Shown here piece after piece: positions 50,881 to 60,498 of a stretch of DNA of 64,000 nt. The number at the start of each line of letters is the position of its first letter. Positions within the stretch are counted from its first letter, which is position 1. Made by a program: the position numbers and the translations under genes. Origin of the DNA: Mycobacterium sp. (GTDB lineage Bacteria > Actinomycetota > Actinomycetes > Mycobacteriales > Mycobacteriaceae); NCBI GenBank assembly GCA_003987775.1, contig RXJD01000010.1, positions 1-64,000 on the forward strand, in the 5' to 3' direction. The notes under the pieces are model-generated. The model was given only the letters and a program-made list of their open reading frames with translations, made no database searches and was not told where the DNA came from.

Positions 50881-51117
50881 TTAAGGCAGGCCCGCCAGCA
50901 TCCACACGGCGACACCGGCGAACAGCACCGCGAACAGGATCACCGCGACGATTCCGGTCAGCACCATCGGGGTGAGGATCCGTTTCGGGCGTGGCTGTTG
51001 AGCGGACACTCCTGAGGTCTGCGCCGAGTCGGGCGGCGTCGAGCCGGGCGGGACACCGCCGCCGGGCTCGAGGCCCGGTACTTGAGCCGGATTGGGGTCT
51101 GGAGGCATAGCCGTCAT
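50881..51117 (-). CDS. Small Pro-rich single-pass membrane protein, DUF6480-like (78 aa)
   Basis: The N-terminal half is Pro/Gly-rich (PDPNPAQVPGLEPGGGVPPGSTPPD), which I associate with the actinobacterial DUF6480 family. The C-terminal half is one membrane helix (MVLTGIVAVILFAVLFAGVAVWML). The function is unknown. It converges with cysA, leaving 16 bp. Its upstream region is occupied by the 93-bp tandem repeats. The start could also be the internal Met three codons later. Confidence 0.7.
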   Translation of the reverse strand: MTAMPPDPNPAQVPGLEPGGGVPPGSTPPDSAQTSGVSAQQPRPKRILTPMVLTGIVAVILFAVLFAGVAVWMLAGLP

Positions 51118-51161
51118 GGGTGCGCGGGTACCCGGTCGCGCGCGCATCACACCGATGGGGT

Positions 51162-51434
51162 CGTGCCTCATCGAGCCTGCGGTCAGGGCGGGGTGTACTC
51201 GAACTTTGTCGCCACACGTGCAGACTCAGTGAGTCGGGGCCGCGCAGACGCGGCCGTGCCTCATCGAGCCTGCGGTCAGGGCGCGGTGTACTCGAACTTT
51301 GTCGCCACACGTGCCGACTCAGTGAGTCGGGGCCGCGCAGACGCGGCCGTGCCTCATCGAGCCTGCGGTCAGGGCGCGGTGTACTCGAACTTTGTCGCCA
51401 CCCGTGCAGACTCAGTGAGTCGGGGCCGCGGCTG
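51162..51434. repeat. 93-bp tandem direct repeat, ~2.9 copies (VNTR/MIRU-like)
   Basis: Units start at 51162, 51255 and 51348. The third stops 10 bp short. Copies differ at only about three positions, so the array is recent or homogenised. Each unit carries the 13-bp palindrome GACTCAGTGAGTC, and the first two carry a GCCGCG-N4-CGCGGC hairpin at the unit junction. At 93 bp (31 codons) the array stays open in several frames. It fills the gap between the small membrane-protein gene and the chelatase gene, which otherwise holds nothing recognisable. Its size is in the range of mycobacterial interspersed repetitive units. Confidence 0.9.
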
Positions 51435-51441
51435 AGGCAAA

Positions 51442-52155
51442 TTACGCGGCGGCGCGCTCCGAAGCGGCCTGATCGAAGCGGTCCAGCACCGTCTCGGCCA
51501 CCAACGGATGCGCCCCCAGCGGCGCGGCCATACCGACCCCGGCCTCGTCCGCGAAGCGCTGCACCCGGTCCGGTATGCGACCCGGCGCCAGGAACCAGGG
51601 GGCGATGACCACCCGGGCTGCGCCCTGGTCGAGCAGCCGTTGCACCGATTCGGCCAGCGAGGGCTCCCGATGCGTTGCGAACGCGGTTGTGACTGCGGCC
51701 CAACGGGTTCCGGCTGCCAGGCGGGGCGCGACCTCGGCGGTACGGGCATTGGCCGCCGGGTTCGACGACCCGATGGCCACCACGAGCACGCCCAAGTTGT
51801 CGTCGAGTCGGGAGAACCCTGACTCCATGACCCGCCGGCGGGCCACCGAGATCAGCCGATCATCCTCACCCAGGACGCGGGCCTGACGGACTCGGTCACC
51901 GACGGAGCAATCGGCGATCTGTGCCGGGATGTCCACGCGCGCATGGTAAGCGTCGGCCAGCAGCAGGGGAGTGACGACGGCTTCGCCCGGGCACTCGGTG
52001 AGCACGTCGATCAGACTCGGCGAGTTGTGCTCACAGAAGGCGACCCGCACATCCAGGGCGGGCCGCAGCCGCGCCACCTGGCGTGCGACGGCCCGGGTGT
52101 TGGCCGCCGAACGAGGGTCCGCGCTACCGTGCGCGGTCAGCACGAGAGAGGTCAC
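51442..52155 (-). CDS. Sirohydrochlorin chelatase (CbiX/SirB family; Rv2393-like), 237 aa
   Basis: This is a two-domain chelatase. The first domain opens MTSLVLTAHGSADPRSAANTRAV with a metal-binding His, followed by FCEHNSPSLIDVL and TPLLLADAYHARVDIP. The second domain repeats the pattern (VLVVAIGSSNPAANART, VVIAPWFLAPGRIPD). It probably inserts iron into sirohydrochlorin to make siroheme, the cofactor of NirA encoded two genes upstream. I prefer the GTG at 52155, which overlaps the cysH stop (GTGA), over an ATG at 52173. It is the third gene of nirA-cysH-chelatase. Confidence 0.87.
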   Translation of the reverse strand: MTSLVLTAHGSADPRSAANTRAVARQVARLRPALDVRVAFCEHNSPSLIDVLTECPGEAVVTPLLLADAYHARVDIPAQIADCSVGDRVRQARVLGEDDRLISVARRRVMESGFSRLDDNLGVLVVAIGSSNPAANARTAEVAPRLAAGTRWAAVTTAFATHREPSLAESVQRLLDQGAARVVIAPWFLAPGRIPDRVQRFADEAGVGMAAPLGAHPLVAETVLDRFDQAASERAAA

Positions 52156-52892
52156 GACGCGTGCAGACCGCATTCGGTCTTCGACAACCCCTGCCACCGG
52201 CCACTGCGCGGGTCTGCGCCCTCGACCGGCTTGGCGGTGCACGGAGCGCAACCGATTGACGGATACCCTTCGTAGACAAGGGGATTGACCAACACGTCAT
52301 GCTCGTCGATGTAGTTCTGCATGTCCTGATCCGACCAGGCCGCCAGCGGGTTGATCTTCACCAGCTTGAACGCCTCGTCGAAGCTGATCAGCGGGGCGTT
52401 GGCGCGGGTCGGCGCCTCGACCCGGCGGATGCCCGTCACCCACGCCGAGTAGCCGCGCAGCGCCTTGCCGAGTGGAACCACCTTGCGCAACCGGCAGCAC
52501 TCGCCGGGGTCGCGGGCGAACAGGTCCTTGCCCAGCAGCTTGTCCTGCTCGGCGACCGTGTGCTCGGGGTTGACGTTGACGACGCGGATGTCGTAGACGG
52601 ATTCGATCGCGTCACGGGTGCCGATGGTTTCCACGAAGTGATATCCCGTGTCCAGGAACAGCACCGGGACACCCGGTCGCACCTTGGCCGCCATGTCCAC
52701 CAACACCGCGTCCTGCATGTTGGAGGCCACCACGTAGTTGCACGTCGCCCAGCCGCGGGGTCCGTTGACACCGCCGAAGTGCTTTTCGGTCCACTGCAAC
52801 AGTTCGGTGGCGTTGGCGCCGGCGAGCTCGGCTGCGCCGCGCGCCGCCAGGTCGCGAAGTTCCTCTTCGGTCAATGTGGTCGCTTCACTCAT
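52152..52892 (-). CDS. cysH: Adenylylsulfate (APS) reductase, iron-sulfur type (246 aa)
   Basis: It reduces APS to sulfite and AMP using thioredoxin. The 4Fe-4S cysteines of APS reductases are present as Cys-Cys in DPGECCRLRKVVPL and CxxC in GCAPCTAKP. The catalytic Cys lies in the C-terminal SKTECGLH. The P-loop-like segment is replaced by YVVASNMQDAVLVDM. Four iron-sulfur cysteines indicate APS rather than PAPS as substrate. The ATG at 52892 overlaps the nirA stop, giving tight coupling. Confidence 0.93.
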   Translation of the reverse strand: MSEATTLTEEELRDLAARGAAELAGANATELLQWTEKHFGGVNGPRGWATCNYVVASNMQDAVLVDMAAKVRPGVPVLFLDTGYHFVETIGTRDAIESVYDIRVVNVNPEHTVAEQDKLLGKDLFARDPGECCRLRKVVPLGKALRGYSAWVTGIRRVEAPTRANAPLISFDEAFKLVKINPLAAWSDQDMQNYIDEHDVLVNPLVYEGYPSIGCAPCTAKPVEGADPRSGRWQGLSKTECGLHAS

Positions 52893-54559
52893 CGCAAGTC
52901 GTCCTCCTCGGCCCGGACGGCCCACTGCGCGAAGCGCTCACCCTCGGTGCGGTGCTTGAGGAAGTTGCGGGTCACCCGGTCGATGTAGTCGCCCAGCTCC
53001 TCGCTGGTGACCTTGTGCTGACGCAGTTTTCGCCCGAATCCACTGTCCAGGCCCAGGCCGCCACCCAGGTGCACCTGGAATCCCTCGACCGAGCCGCCTT
53101 CCCCGTCGTCGACCATCTGCCCCTTGAAGCCGATGTCGGCGATCTGGATCCGGGCGCACGAGTTGGGGCAGCCGTTGATGTTGACGGTGATCGGCACATC
53201 GAGGCTGGAGTTGATGTCTTCCAGTCGCCGTTCCAGCTCGGGCACCAAAGACTGTGCGCGCACGCGGGTTTCGGCGAACGACAACTTGCAGTACTCGATT
53301 CCGCTGCACGCCATCAGGTTCCGGCGCCACTGCGACGGTCGCACCTGCAGGCCAAGGGCTTCCAGCCCCGCAACCGTCTGATCGACCTTGTCGTCGGGGA
53401 TGTCGAGAATGACCAGCTTCTGATAGGGGGTGAAGCGGATCCGGTCGGAGCCGGCCTGCTCGGCGAGTTCGGCGATCGCGGTCAGGATGGTGCCGGAGAC
53501 ACGCCCGGCGATCGGGGACGCCCCGATGGCGTTGAGTCCGTTCTTCGTGCGTTGCACGCCGACATGGTCGATCGGGTGCGCAAGCGGAGCGGGCGCCGGG
53601 CCGTCGATCAACGGGCGCTTGAGGTACTCGGTCTCGAGAACCTGGCGGAACTTTTCGACACCCCAGTCCTTGACCAGGAACTTCAGCCGCGCCTTGGCTC
53701 GCAGTCGCCGGTAGCCGTAATCCCGGAAGATCGACGTCACGGCCTCCCAGACCTCGGGCACTTCCTGCAGCGGAACCCACACACCGAGCCGCTGCGCCAG
53801 CATCGGGTTGGTGGAAAGCCCACCGCCGACCCACAGGTCCAGGCCCGGTCCGTGCTCGGGATGGTTGACGCCGATGAACGCGATGTCGTTGATCTCGTGC
53901 GCGACATCTTGCAGCCCCGAGATGGCGGTCTTGTACTTGCGGGGCAGGTCGGCGTACTCGGGCTTGCCGATGTAGCGGCGCACGATCTCGTCGAGTGCCC
54001 AGGTCGGGTCGATCACCTCGTCGAGCGACTCGCCGGCCAGCGGCGAACCCAGCACCACACGGGGGCAGTCGCCACACGCCTCCGTGGTCTGCAGGCCGAC
54101 CTCGTCCAGGCGCCGCCAGATCTCCGGGACGTTCTCCACCTCAATCCAGTGGTACTGGATGTTCTCCCTGTCGGAGATGTCGGCGGTATCGCGCGCGAAC
54201 TCGGTCGAGATCTCACCCAGCGTGCGCAGGGCGGCCGCCGAGATCGCGCCTCCATCGCAGCGCACCCGCATCATGAAGTACTTGGCCTCCAGCAGATCCG
54301 CGTTGTCGTCGCCGGTGAACGAGCCGTCGTAGCCCTGCTCGCGCTGGGTGTAGAGGCCCCACCAGCGGAAGCGCCCGCGCAGGTCGCTCTTGTCGATGCT
54401 GTCGAATCCGCCTTTGGCGTAGATGTTCTCGATGCGCTCGCGCACCTCGAGCGGCGCGCCCGCTTTCTTCATCTCCTCGTTGGGGTTCAGCGGCTCGCGA
54501 TTGCCCAGTGCCCACTGACCCTCGTTGCGGGGCGCCTTTGCGGGGCGTGCTGTGGTCAT
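52889..54559 (-). CDS. nirA: Ferredoxin-dependent sulfite reductase NirA (556 aa)
   Basis: This siroheme/4Fe-4S enzyme reduces sulfite to sulfide. The duplicated ferredoxin-like half domains are present. Cluster-binding cysteines are seen in ACSGIEYCKLSFAET and NGCPNSCARIQIADIG. The N-terminal YFMMRVRCDGG and CGDCPR regions match mycobacterial NirA, whose structure has a Tyr-Cys link near the active site. The ATG at 54559 is preceded by GAAGGAG. The operon nirA-cysH-chelatase supplies sulfide for cysteine, and a Cys-rich leader ORF lies 112 nt upstream. Confidence 0.94.
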   Translation of the reverse strand: MTTARPAKAPRNEGQWALGNREPLNPNEEMKKAGAPLEVRERIENIYAKGGFDSIDKSDLRGRFRWWGLYTQREQGYDGSFTGDDNADLLEAKYFMMRVRCDGGAISAAALRTLGEISTEFARDTADISDRENIQYHWIEVENVPEIWRRLDEVGLQTTEACGDCPRVVLGSPLAGESLDEVIDPTWALDEIVRRYIGKPEYADLPRKYKTAISGLQDVAHEINDIAFIGVNHPEHGPGLDLWVGGGLSTNPMLAQRLGVWVPLQEVPEVWEAVTSIFRDYGYRRLRAKARLKFLVKDWGVEKFRQVLETEYLKRPLIDGPAPAPLAHPIDHVGVQRTKNGLNAIGASPIAGRVSGTILTAIAELAEQAGSDRIRFTPYQKLVILDIPDDKVDQTVAGLEALGLQVRPSQWRRNLMACSGIEYCKLSFAETRVRAQSLVPELERRLEDINSSLDVPITVNINGCPNSCARIQIADIGFKGQMVDDGEGGSVEGFQVHLGGGLGLDSGFGRKLRQHKVTSEELGDYIDRVTRNFLKHRTEGERFAQWAVRAEEDDLR

Positions 54560-54671
54560 TCGGGTAACTCCTTCGCGGACATGCCGACTGGAACACGCGC
54601 AGCTCACCGTTGATTCCGGCGGCGCAGATCCGGCAGCCAGCAGGTGGTACGGGTGGGCTGGGTCTACGACA

Positions 54672-54773
54672 TCAAGGCAGACAGCAACAGCTGCAGACAC
54701 GCTTGAGGTCGATATGCCGCCGCGCCACCAGCGCTACACGCAGGTTCGAATTGGCGGCGATCACGGGTGCCAT
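54672..54773 (-). CDS. Cysteine-rich leader peptide upstream of nirA (33 aa)
   Basis: This short ORF starts MAPVIAANSNLRVALVARR and ends RVCSCCCLP, with four Cys codons in a five-codon stretch just before the stop. It resembles the poly-Cys leader ORFs that control sulfur operons in other mycobacteria. Its stop lies 112 nt before the nirA ATG, nearly the same spacing as in the subI leader. Cysteine starvation should stall ribosomes at the Cys run and change leader folding. An upstream promoter would make it nearly leaderless. Confidence 0.78.
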   Translation of the reverse strand: MAPVIAANSNLRVALVARRHIDLKRVCSCCCLP

Positions 54774-54784
54774 TCTGCCATGGA

Positions 54785-54811
54785 TGCATACCACCCGCGC
54801 TAGCAGGTCAA
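54785..54811 (-). promoter_or_regulatory. Candidate promoter for the nirA leader
   Basis: On the minus strand TTGACC (54811-54806) and TATGCA (54790-54785), 15 bp apart, form a plausible SigA promoter. Transcription would start a few bases before the ATG of the Cys-rich leader ORF. The rest of the divergent gap to hemW (54812-54923) is AT-richer than its surroundings; no motif was assigned there. Confidence 0.45.
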
Positions 54812-54923
54812 ATTTCTTCTCACGGTGATTAAAACTACCGCCCGAAGCTGGGTGATTCGGTAAACAAAACCCGGGAAAAGCCTGGGAAACGAGTCCCGCC
54901 GGGCACCCGTGCCAAGATTTGGC

Positions 54924-56096
54924 ATGGCCCCAGCCGAGGCGCCGGCGGAATTGCCGGCCATCCAGTCCACCCCCGGACGACCGTTCGGTCTCTACGTCCA
55001 CGTCCCGTTCTGCATCACCCGGTGCGGCTACTGCGACTTCAACACCTACACCCCGGCGGAGCTCGGCGGTGTCAACCCGGATGCCTGGCTCGCGGCCCTG
55101 CGCACCGAGCTGGAACTGGCCGCCGAGCGGCTTGCCGGTCCGTCGGTGGACACGGTATTCGTCGGTGGCGGCACTCCCTCGTTGCTGGGCGGCGCCCGCC
55201 TGACGACGTTGCTGGATATGGTGCGTGACCACTTCGCCCTCGCGCCGAACGCCGAGATCACGACCGAGGCCAATCCCGAGTCGACGTGGCCGGAGTTCTT
55301 CGAGGAGATTCGGGAGGCCGGCTACACCCGCGTGTCGCTGGGCATGCAGTCGGTGGTGCCGCAGGTGCTGGGAGTGTTGGACCGGGTGCACACGCCCAAC
55401 CGCTCGGCAGCGGCCGCCCGGGAGGCGCTGGCGCTGGGTTTCGAGCACGTCAGCCTGGACCTGATGTACGGCACGCCCGGCGAAACCGACGACGACCTGC
55501 TGCGCTCGGTCGACGCGGCGGTGGAGACGGGTGTGGACCACGTATCGGCGTATGCACTGGTGGTCGAGGAAGGCACCGCGATGGCCAGGCGGGTCCGCAG
55601 CGGTGAACTCGAGCCGCCGGACGACGACGTGCTGGCGCGCCGCTACGAGTTGGTCGACGAACGGCTCTCCGCGGCCGGGCTGGGCTGGTACGAGGTGTCC
55701 AACTGGGCTCGGGCCGGCGGTGAGTGTCGGCACAATCTAGGGTATTGGGACCGCGGCGAGTGGTGGGGCGCCGGACCCGGCGCGCACAGCTATATGGGGA
55801 ACGTCCGATGGTGGAATGTGAAGCACCCCAACACGTATGGGTCCAAACTTGCCGAAGGTGCGCTACCGGTGGCCGGCTTCGAGCAGTTGGGTGCAGACGC
55901 GCTGCACACCGAGGAGGTGTTGCTGCAGATCCGGCTGCGCCAGGGCTTGCCGCTGGCCCGGCTGAGTGCCGCCGAACGGGAGCGCGCCGAGGAGGTGGTC
56001 GCCGACGGGTTGCTGGAGTCTGACGGCGACCACCTGGTCCTCAGCGACCGGGGCCGGCTGCTTGCCGACGCGGTCGTGCGCACCCTGCTGGGCTGA
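54924..56096 (+). CDS. hemW: Radical SAM heme chaperone HemW-like protein (Rv2388c; annotated hemN), 390 aa
   Basis: This is a radical SAM protein. YVHVPFCITRCGYCDFNTY contains CxxxCxxC for the 4Fe-4S cluster, and FVGGGTPS and TEANPES follow. A HemN-type C-terminal domain is present (EVLLQIRLRQGLPLARL). The 390-aa length and lack of the longer HemN N-terminus favour HemW, a heme-binding chaperone, over oxygen-independent coproporphyrinogen oxidase. The ATG at 54924 is preferred over a GTG at 54909. It is divergent from the nirA leader and converges with the SbtA-like gene. Confidence 0.87.
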   Translation: MAPAEAPAELPAIQSTPGRPFGLYVHVPFCITRCGYCDFNTYTPAELGGVNPDAWLAALRTELELAAERLAGPSVDTVFVGGGTPSLLGGARLTTLLDMVRDHFALAPNAEITTEANPESTWPEFFEEIREAGYTRVSLGMQSVVPQVLGVLDRVHTPNRSAAAAREALALGFEHVSLDLMYGTPGETDDDLLRSVDAAVETGVDHVSAYALVVEEGTAMARRVRSGELEPPDDDVLARRYELVDERLSAAGLGWYEVSNWARAGGECRHNLGYWDRGEWWGAGPGAHSYMGNVRWWNVKHPNTYGSKLAEGALPVAGFEQLGADALHTEEVLLQIRLRQGLPLARLSAAERERAEEVVADGLLESDGDHLVLSDRGRLLADAVVRTLLG

Positions 56097-56102
56097 CGTC
56101 GA

Positions 56103-57344
56103 TCAGACGCCGAACCACTGCTCGAAGACGCGGGCGATCTCGATGTAGAGCGGAATCCCGATCGTCACGTTGTAGGAGAACGTCAGGCCCAGGGACGCGG
56201 CCAGGGGCAGCGTCGGACTGGCTTCCGGGATCGCCAGCCGCTGCACCGCGGGGACGGCGATGTACGAGGCCGCGCCGCACAGGACGGCGAACAGCACATA
56301 GGTGCCGGGCTTGAAGTCGGAGTGGGTGAGGGCGGCGTAGCTGCAGGCGACCGCAATCCCAATGGTGGCAAAGAGATTGGGCACCAGCAGGCCGAAGAGG
56401 ATGAAGCCGGGCCCGGCCGATCGCAGGTCCTTCAGCTTGCGCGACGCCGTCATGCCCATCTCGAGCAGGAACAGGCACAGCACGCCCTGGAAGGCCAGGA
56501 CGAAGAACCGGTCGTCGTCGGCGACGACCTTCTGCCCCTGCAGACCACTGACCAGGCCGATGACGATGCCACCGATCAGCAGCACCAGCCCGGGGTTGAG
56601 GAAGACCTCCTGGAAGAGTTCGCGGGAGAAGATCGGCATCCGCTTGCCCCGGGGTGCGGGCGGCGTCTGGTCCGGCTCCCAGTCCGGATGGTCCAGCTTC
56701 TCCATCGACAGTTCGCGCTCGAGCTCGATCGCGCGCAGCGCTTCGGCGTCCAGGCTCTGGCCGGGTGCCGGCTTGGCGGGCGTGCCGGGGCCGATCGAGG
56801 CCCGCACCGGCGGGGTGTAGCCGGCCTCGTCAGGCATGTAGCCCGCCGCGTCCAGGCCGCGGTGCCGCAGGCGGGCAACCAGGTACAGGGCGACCAGGCA
56901 GCCCGGAATCTCCATGACCGCCAGCATCACCGGCATGTAGGCGTTGAAGGCGATGTTGACGGCGGTCAGCACGGCGACGCAGGTGGCGAAGGTACCGGCC
57001 GAGTCCGACCCGTAGTAGCCCGCGACGGTGGCCTTATCGACCGCGCGCATGGTGCTGAGCCTGCTCAGCAGCAGGTAGGCCAGCCCGCCGATTGCGAAGT
57101 TCAGGACGAACCCGAGCACCATGAAGCCCACGATGACGCCGATGCTGGAGGCGTTGATCTTGGCGAGTTCCTCGCCACCGTGCCAGCCGATGGCCAGCAG
57201 CAGGTACATGGTCAGGCCCTGGTAGATCACGTAGGGAAACTCGAACCGCACCTTGAGGATCGGAATCAGAAAACCGAAGTAGAAGAACAGCAGCAAAGGC
57301 TTGAACAGGTTGTGGGTGAAGTTTTCCCAGAACTCGTGCAGCAT
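56103..57344 (-). CDS. SbtA-type sodium-dependent bicarbonate transporter homologue (Rv2387-like), 413 aa
   Basis: This is a polytopic membrane protein of the SBT (DUF897) family. The N-terminal half (KPLLLFFYFGFLIPILKVRFEFP, YQGLTMYLLLAIGWHGGEELA, VAGYYGSDSAGTFAT) and the C-terminal half (VFLNPGLVLLIGGIVIGLVSG, LFLLEMGMTASRKL, FSYNVTIGIPLYIEIA) form the inverted repeat. A ~90-residue hydrophilic, charged insert separates them. In cyanobacteria SbtA imports bicarbonate and is gated by the PII-like SbtB; no SbtB gene is adjacent here. GAGAGG precedes the ATG at 57344. Whether the substrate in mycobacteria is bicarbonate is untested to my knowledge. Confidence 0.82.
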   Translation of the reverse strand: MLHEFWENFTHNLFKPLLLFFYFGFLIPILKVRFEFPYVIYQGLTMYLLLAIGWHGGEELAKINASSIGVIVGFMVLGFVLNFAIGGLAYLLLSRLSTMRAVDKATVAGYYGSDSAGTFATCVAVLTAVNIAFNAYMPVMLAVMEIPGCLVALYLVARLRHRGLDAAGYMPDEAGYTPPVRASIGPGTPAKPAPGQSLDAEALRAIELERELSMEKLDHPDWEPDQTPPAPRGKRMPIFSRELFQEVFLNPGLVLLIGGIVIGLVSGLQGQKVVADDDRFFVLAFQGVLCLFLLEMGMTASRKLKDLRSAGPGFILFGLLVPNLFATIGIAVACSYAALTHSDFKPGTYVLFAVLCGAASYIAVPAVQRLAIPEASPTLPLAASLGLTFSYNVTIGIPLYIEIARVFEQWFGV

Positions 57345-57630
57345 TGAGCACCTCTCGAGCATCCTGCGGCGATTCGAAGGAAGTACTGACCGTCTTGGCG
57401 ACCACGAACATCCAGACAACGCAGCGAACTTAGCTTGGGCCGTTGACCGGTCGCCACTCAGAATCTGCGTCTAACAGCTGTTTTGGGGACAGTTTTCCTG
57501 GCGTTGCGACTACCGAAACACCGGCGTAACGAGCGGAAAGCGTAAGTGCGCTGGCTAACGCGTTTTGGGCCCTATTTGTGTGGACTAGGTACCAATTACC
57601 TGTTAATTCGCTGGGAGAATTCGTGTCGCG

Positions 57631-57840
57631 TCAGCGAACAGAGGACAGGCGCGACGACTTGACATCGATGTCGCGCTTGCGGTGCGTTACCGACAGCCAT
57701 GCGGCGGGCGAGTAGTGGGTGGTGGTCTCTTCAAACCCGTCGACGGTGCATACCGTCAGCACCCCGGTCTCCTCGTTGAACGTCAAGTTCTCGACGTCGC
57801 CTTTGATCTCTTCACCGTCAGTCATTCGGATGACGAACAT
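57631..57840 (-). CDS. Small protein of unknown function (69 aa) upstream of mbtI
   Basis: It starts MFVIRMTDGEEIKGDVENLTFNEETG, with GGAGGA 6 nt before the ATG. The sequence has alternating strands (TVCTVDGFEETTTHYSPAAWLSVTHR) suggesting a small beta-barrel or SH3-like fold, and a basic C-terminal tail. I recognise no family with confidence. It is separated by 286 bp from the SbtA-like gene downstream and is divergent from mbtI. The 57345-57630 gap contains the partial repeat AGGTA-N5-TACCT near 57585-57600 but no further gene. Confidence 0.65.
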   Translation of the reverse strand: MFVIRMTDGEEIKGDVENLTFNEETGVLTVCTVDGFEETTTHYSPAAWLSVTHRKRDIDVKSSRLSSVR

Positions 57841-58155
57841 GGACGGTCCTCCCCAGTGGTGACGGCCGCGGTGGAGGGTGAATCCCCCCGCGGTTTTCCG
57901 TTGAGATGCTAGGAGCGCGGGGGGTTGTTGACTCGTCGCGCCGGCGGACGTGAGGTAAACGATCGGGAAACGTTTGGTGTGCGCCAACCGTCGGACGCGC
58001 CAGTCGGTGCCGGCCGATTCGGGGCCGCTGCCAGCACGAACACGTCACGAAGGGGCCGGGCGGCCGATCGCTGCCGGATATGCGTCGGATGTTAGTTCGC
58101 TATGAGGCCCGAACTGTCCTCATGGCGAAATGTGCCGGGGGTCGCGCGCCGGGTA
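57841..58155. other. Divergent control region between the small gene and mbtI
   Basis: No gene was found here. On the minus strand TAGCAT near 57906-57911 fits a -10 element for the 69-aa gene. The stretch contains several GC-rich inverted repeats of no obvious identity. The right end adjoins the mbtI operator. Confidence 0.4.
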
Positions 58156-59535
<1,380 letters not shown>

Positions 59536-59601
59536 GGCTCGCACCCCCCGGGTACGGCGCACTGTGATGTCGGCCACGGGAATTCATACCCCTGCATTCG
59601 T

Positions 59602-59642
59602 TCGGGACTTTAGGCACTCCCGGTGGGACTTTCGGCTCTATC
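59602..59642 (+). promoter_or_regulatory. Two DosR-like boxes upstream of the RafH-like gene
   Basis: Box 1, TTCGGGACTTTAGGCACTCC (59602-59621), matches the DosR consensus TTSGGGACTWWAGTCCCSAA at about 15 of 20 positions, with the left half exact. Box 2 (59623-59642), centred on TGGGACTTTCGGC, matches at about 12 of 20. The boxes lie side by side, ~100 bp before the GTG start, as in many dormancy-regulon promoters. This 184-bp gap after mbtI holds no gene. Confidence 0.72.
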
Positions 59643-59719
59643 TGACGCGGCCGTTCGCCAGCGAAGCTTCACTGCGCGGCGTTCGATATCGCGGAATGGA
59701 CAGAAAGGGTCGCTAGGGC

Positions 59720-60484
59720 GTGAAGGCACTCGAGGTGGTGCGGGAATTCCCCGATGTCGACGTGACATCGTGTGGCCCGGTGACCGCCGTCCAGGCCGAT
59801 CGGGTGGCGCAGGCGGTCGGTGAGGTTCTGGCCTCCCACGAGATCACCGGGGGCGCTCGGGTACGCCTCAAGACGGGAACTTGTGGCCGCGGTCCAATGG
59901 TGATGCAGGTGAACCTGTCGGTCGGCGAACTCCCGGCGCGCGTCGCCGCCGTCACCGCCGGCATCGACGATCTCTCGCCGGCGCTGGAAAGACTTGACCG
60001 TCATATCGGCCGGATGCTTGCGCCGTGGCAGCCCCGCCCATGGCCCGATCCAGCGCGCCGGATCCTGACGGTGGGTGACGATGCCGTCATCACCCGCCGC
60101 AAAAACGTTGCACTGCAACGCACCACGCCGCTGCAGGCGGTGGCCGTGATGGACGGTATGGACTACGACGCGCACCTGTTCACCGACGCGGAGACCGGTG
60201 AGGACGCACTGGTCTACCGGGCCGGACCGTCGGGATTGCGCCTGGCCCGCCAGTGGCATGTATTCCCACCGGGGTGGGCATGGTCACCGGGCATACCGGG
60301 ACCACAGCTGCCGCTGATCGTGAATTCCCGTGCCACACCGACATTGAGCGAATCCGATGCAGTACGCCGCGCCTGCGAACACAGCTTGCCACTGCTGTTC
60401 TACACCGACCGGGAAACCGGTCGCGGTCACGTGTTGTACCCCCGCCATGACGGCAACCTCGGCCTGCTGGTGCCGACCAAGTAA
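59720..60484 (+). CDS. RafH/DATIN-like ribosome hibernation factor (254 aa)
   Basis: The N-terminal ~95 residues resemble an S30AE/HPF ribosome-binding fold. Then come two copies of the HPF C-terminal dimerisation domain: residues ~113-175 (ILTVGDDAVITRRKNVALQ, LFTDAETGEDALVYRAG) and ~193-250 (LPLIVNSRATPTLSES, FYTDRETGRGHVLYPR). Proteins of this layout, Rv0079 (DATIN) and M. smegmatis RafH, bind ribosomes in hypoxia under DosR control. The start is GTG, with AGAAAGG about 10 nt upstream. The desaturase gene follows 14 bp downstream, so they form an operon. This is not the usual Rv0079 neighbourhood. Confidence 0.78.
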   Translation: MKALEVVREFPDVDVTSCGPVTAVQADRVAQAVGEVLASHEITGGARVRLKTGTCGRGPMVMQVNLSVGELPARVAAVTAGIDDLSPALERLDRHIGRMLAPWQPRPWPDPARRILTVGDDAVITRRKNVALQRTTPLQAVAVMDGMDYDAHLFTDAETGEDALVYRAGPSGLRLARQWHVFPPGWAWSPGIPGPQLPLIVNSRATPTLSESDAVRRACEHSLPLLFYTDRETGRGHVLYPRHDGNLGLLVPTK

Positions 60485-60498
60485 CCCAGGAGATGTCT

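Noticed and set aside
48621..50915. 764-codon minus-strand frame across cysTWA
   Set aside because: It is antisense to three well-supported transporter genes; composition (His/Gln/Arg-rich) is typical of shadow frames.
51120..51608. Repeat-encoded protein across the 93-bp array
   Set aside because: Several frames stay open only because 93 is divisible by three. No start with a ribosome-binding site and no known family, so it is treated as non-coding repeat.
57481..57502. DosR-like site (TTGGGGACAGTTTTCC) upstream of the SbtA-like gene
   Set aside because: Only the left half fits, the core AG is wrong, and it scores clearly worse than the boxes before the RafH-like gene.
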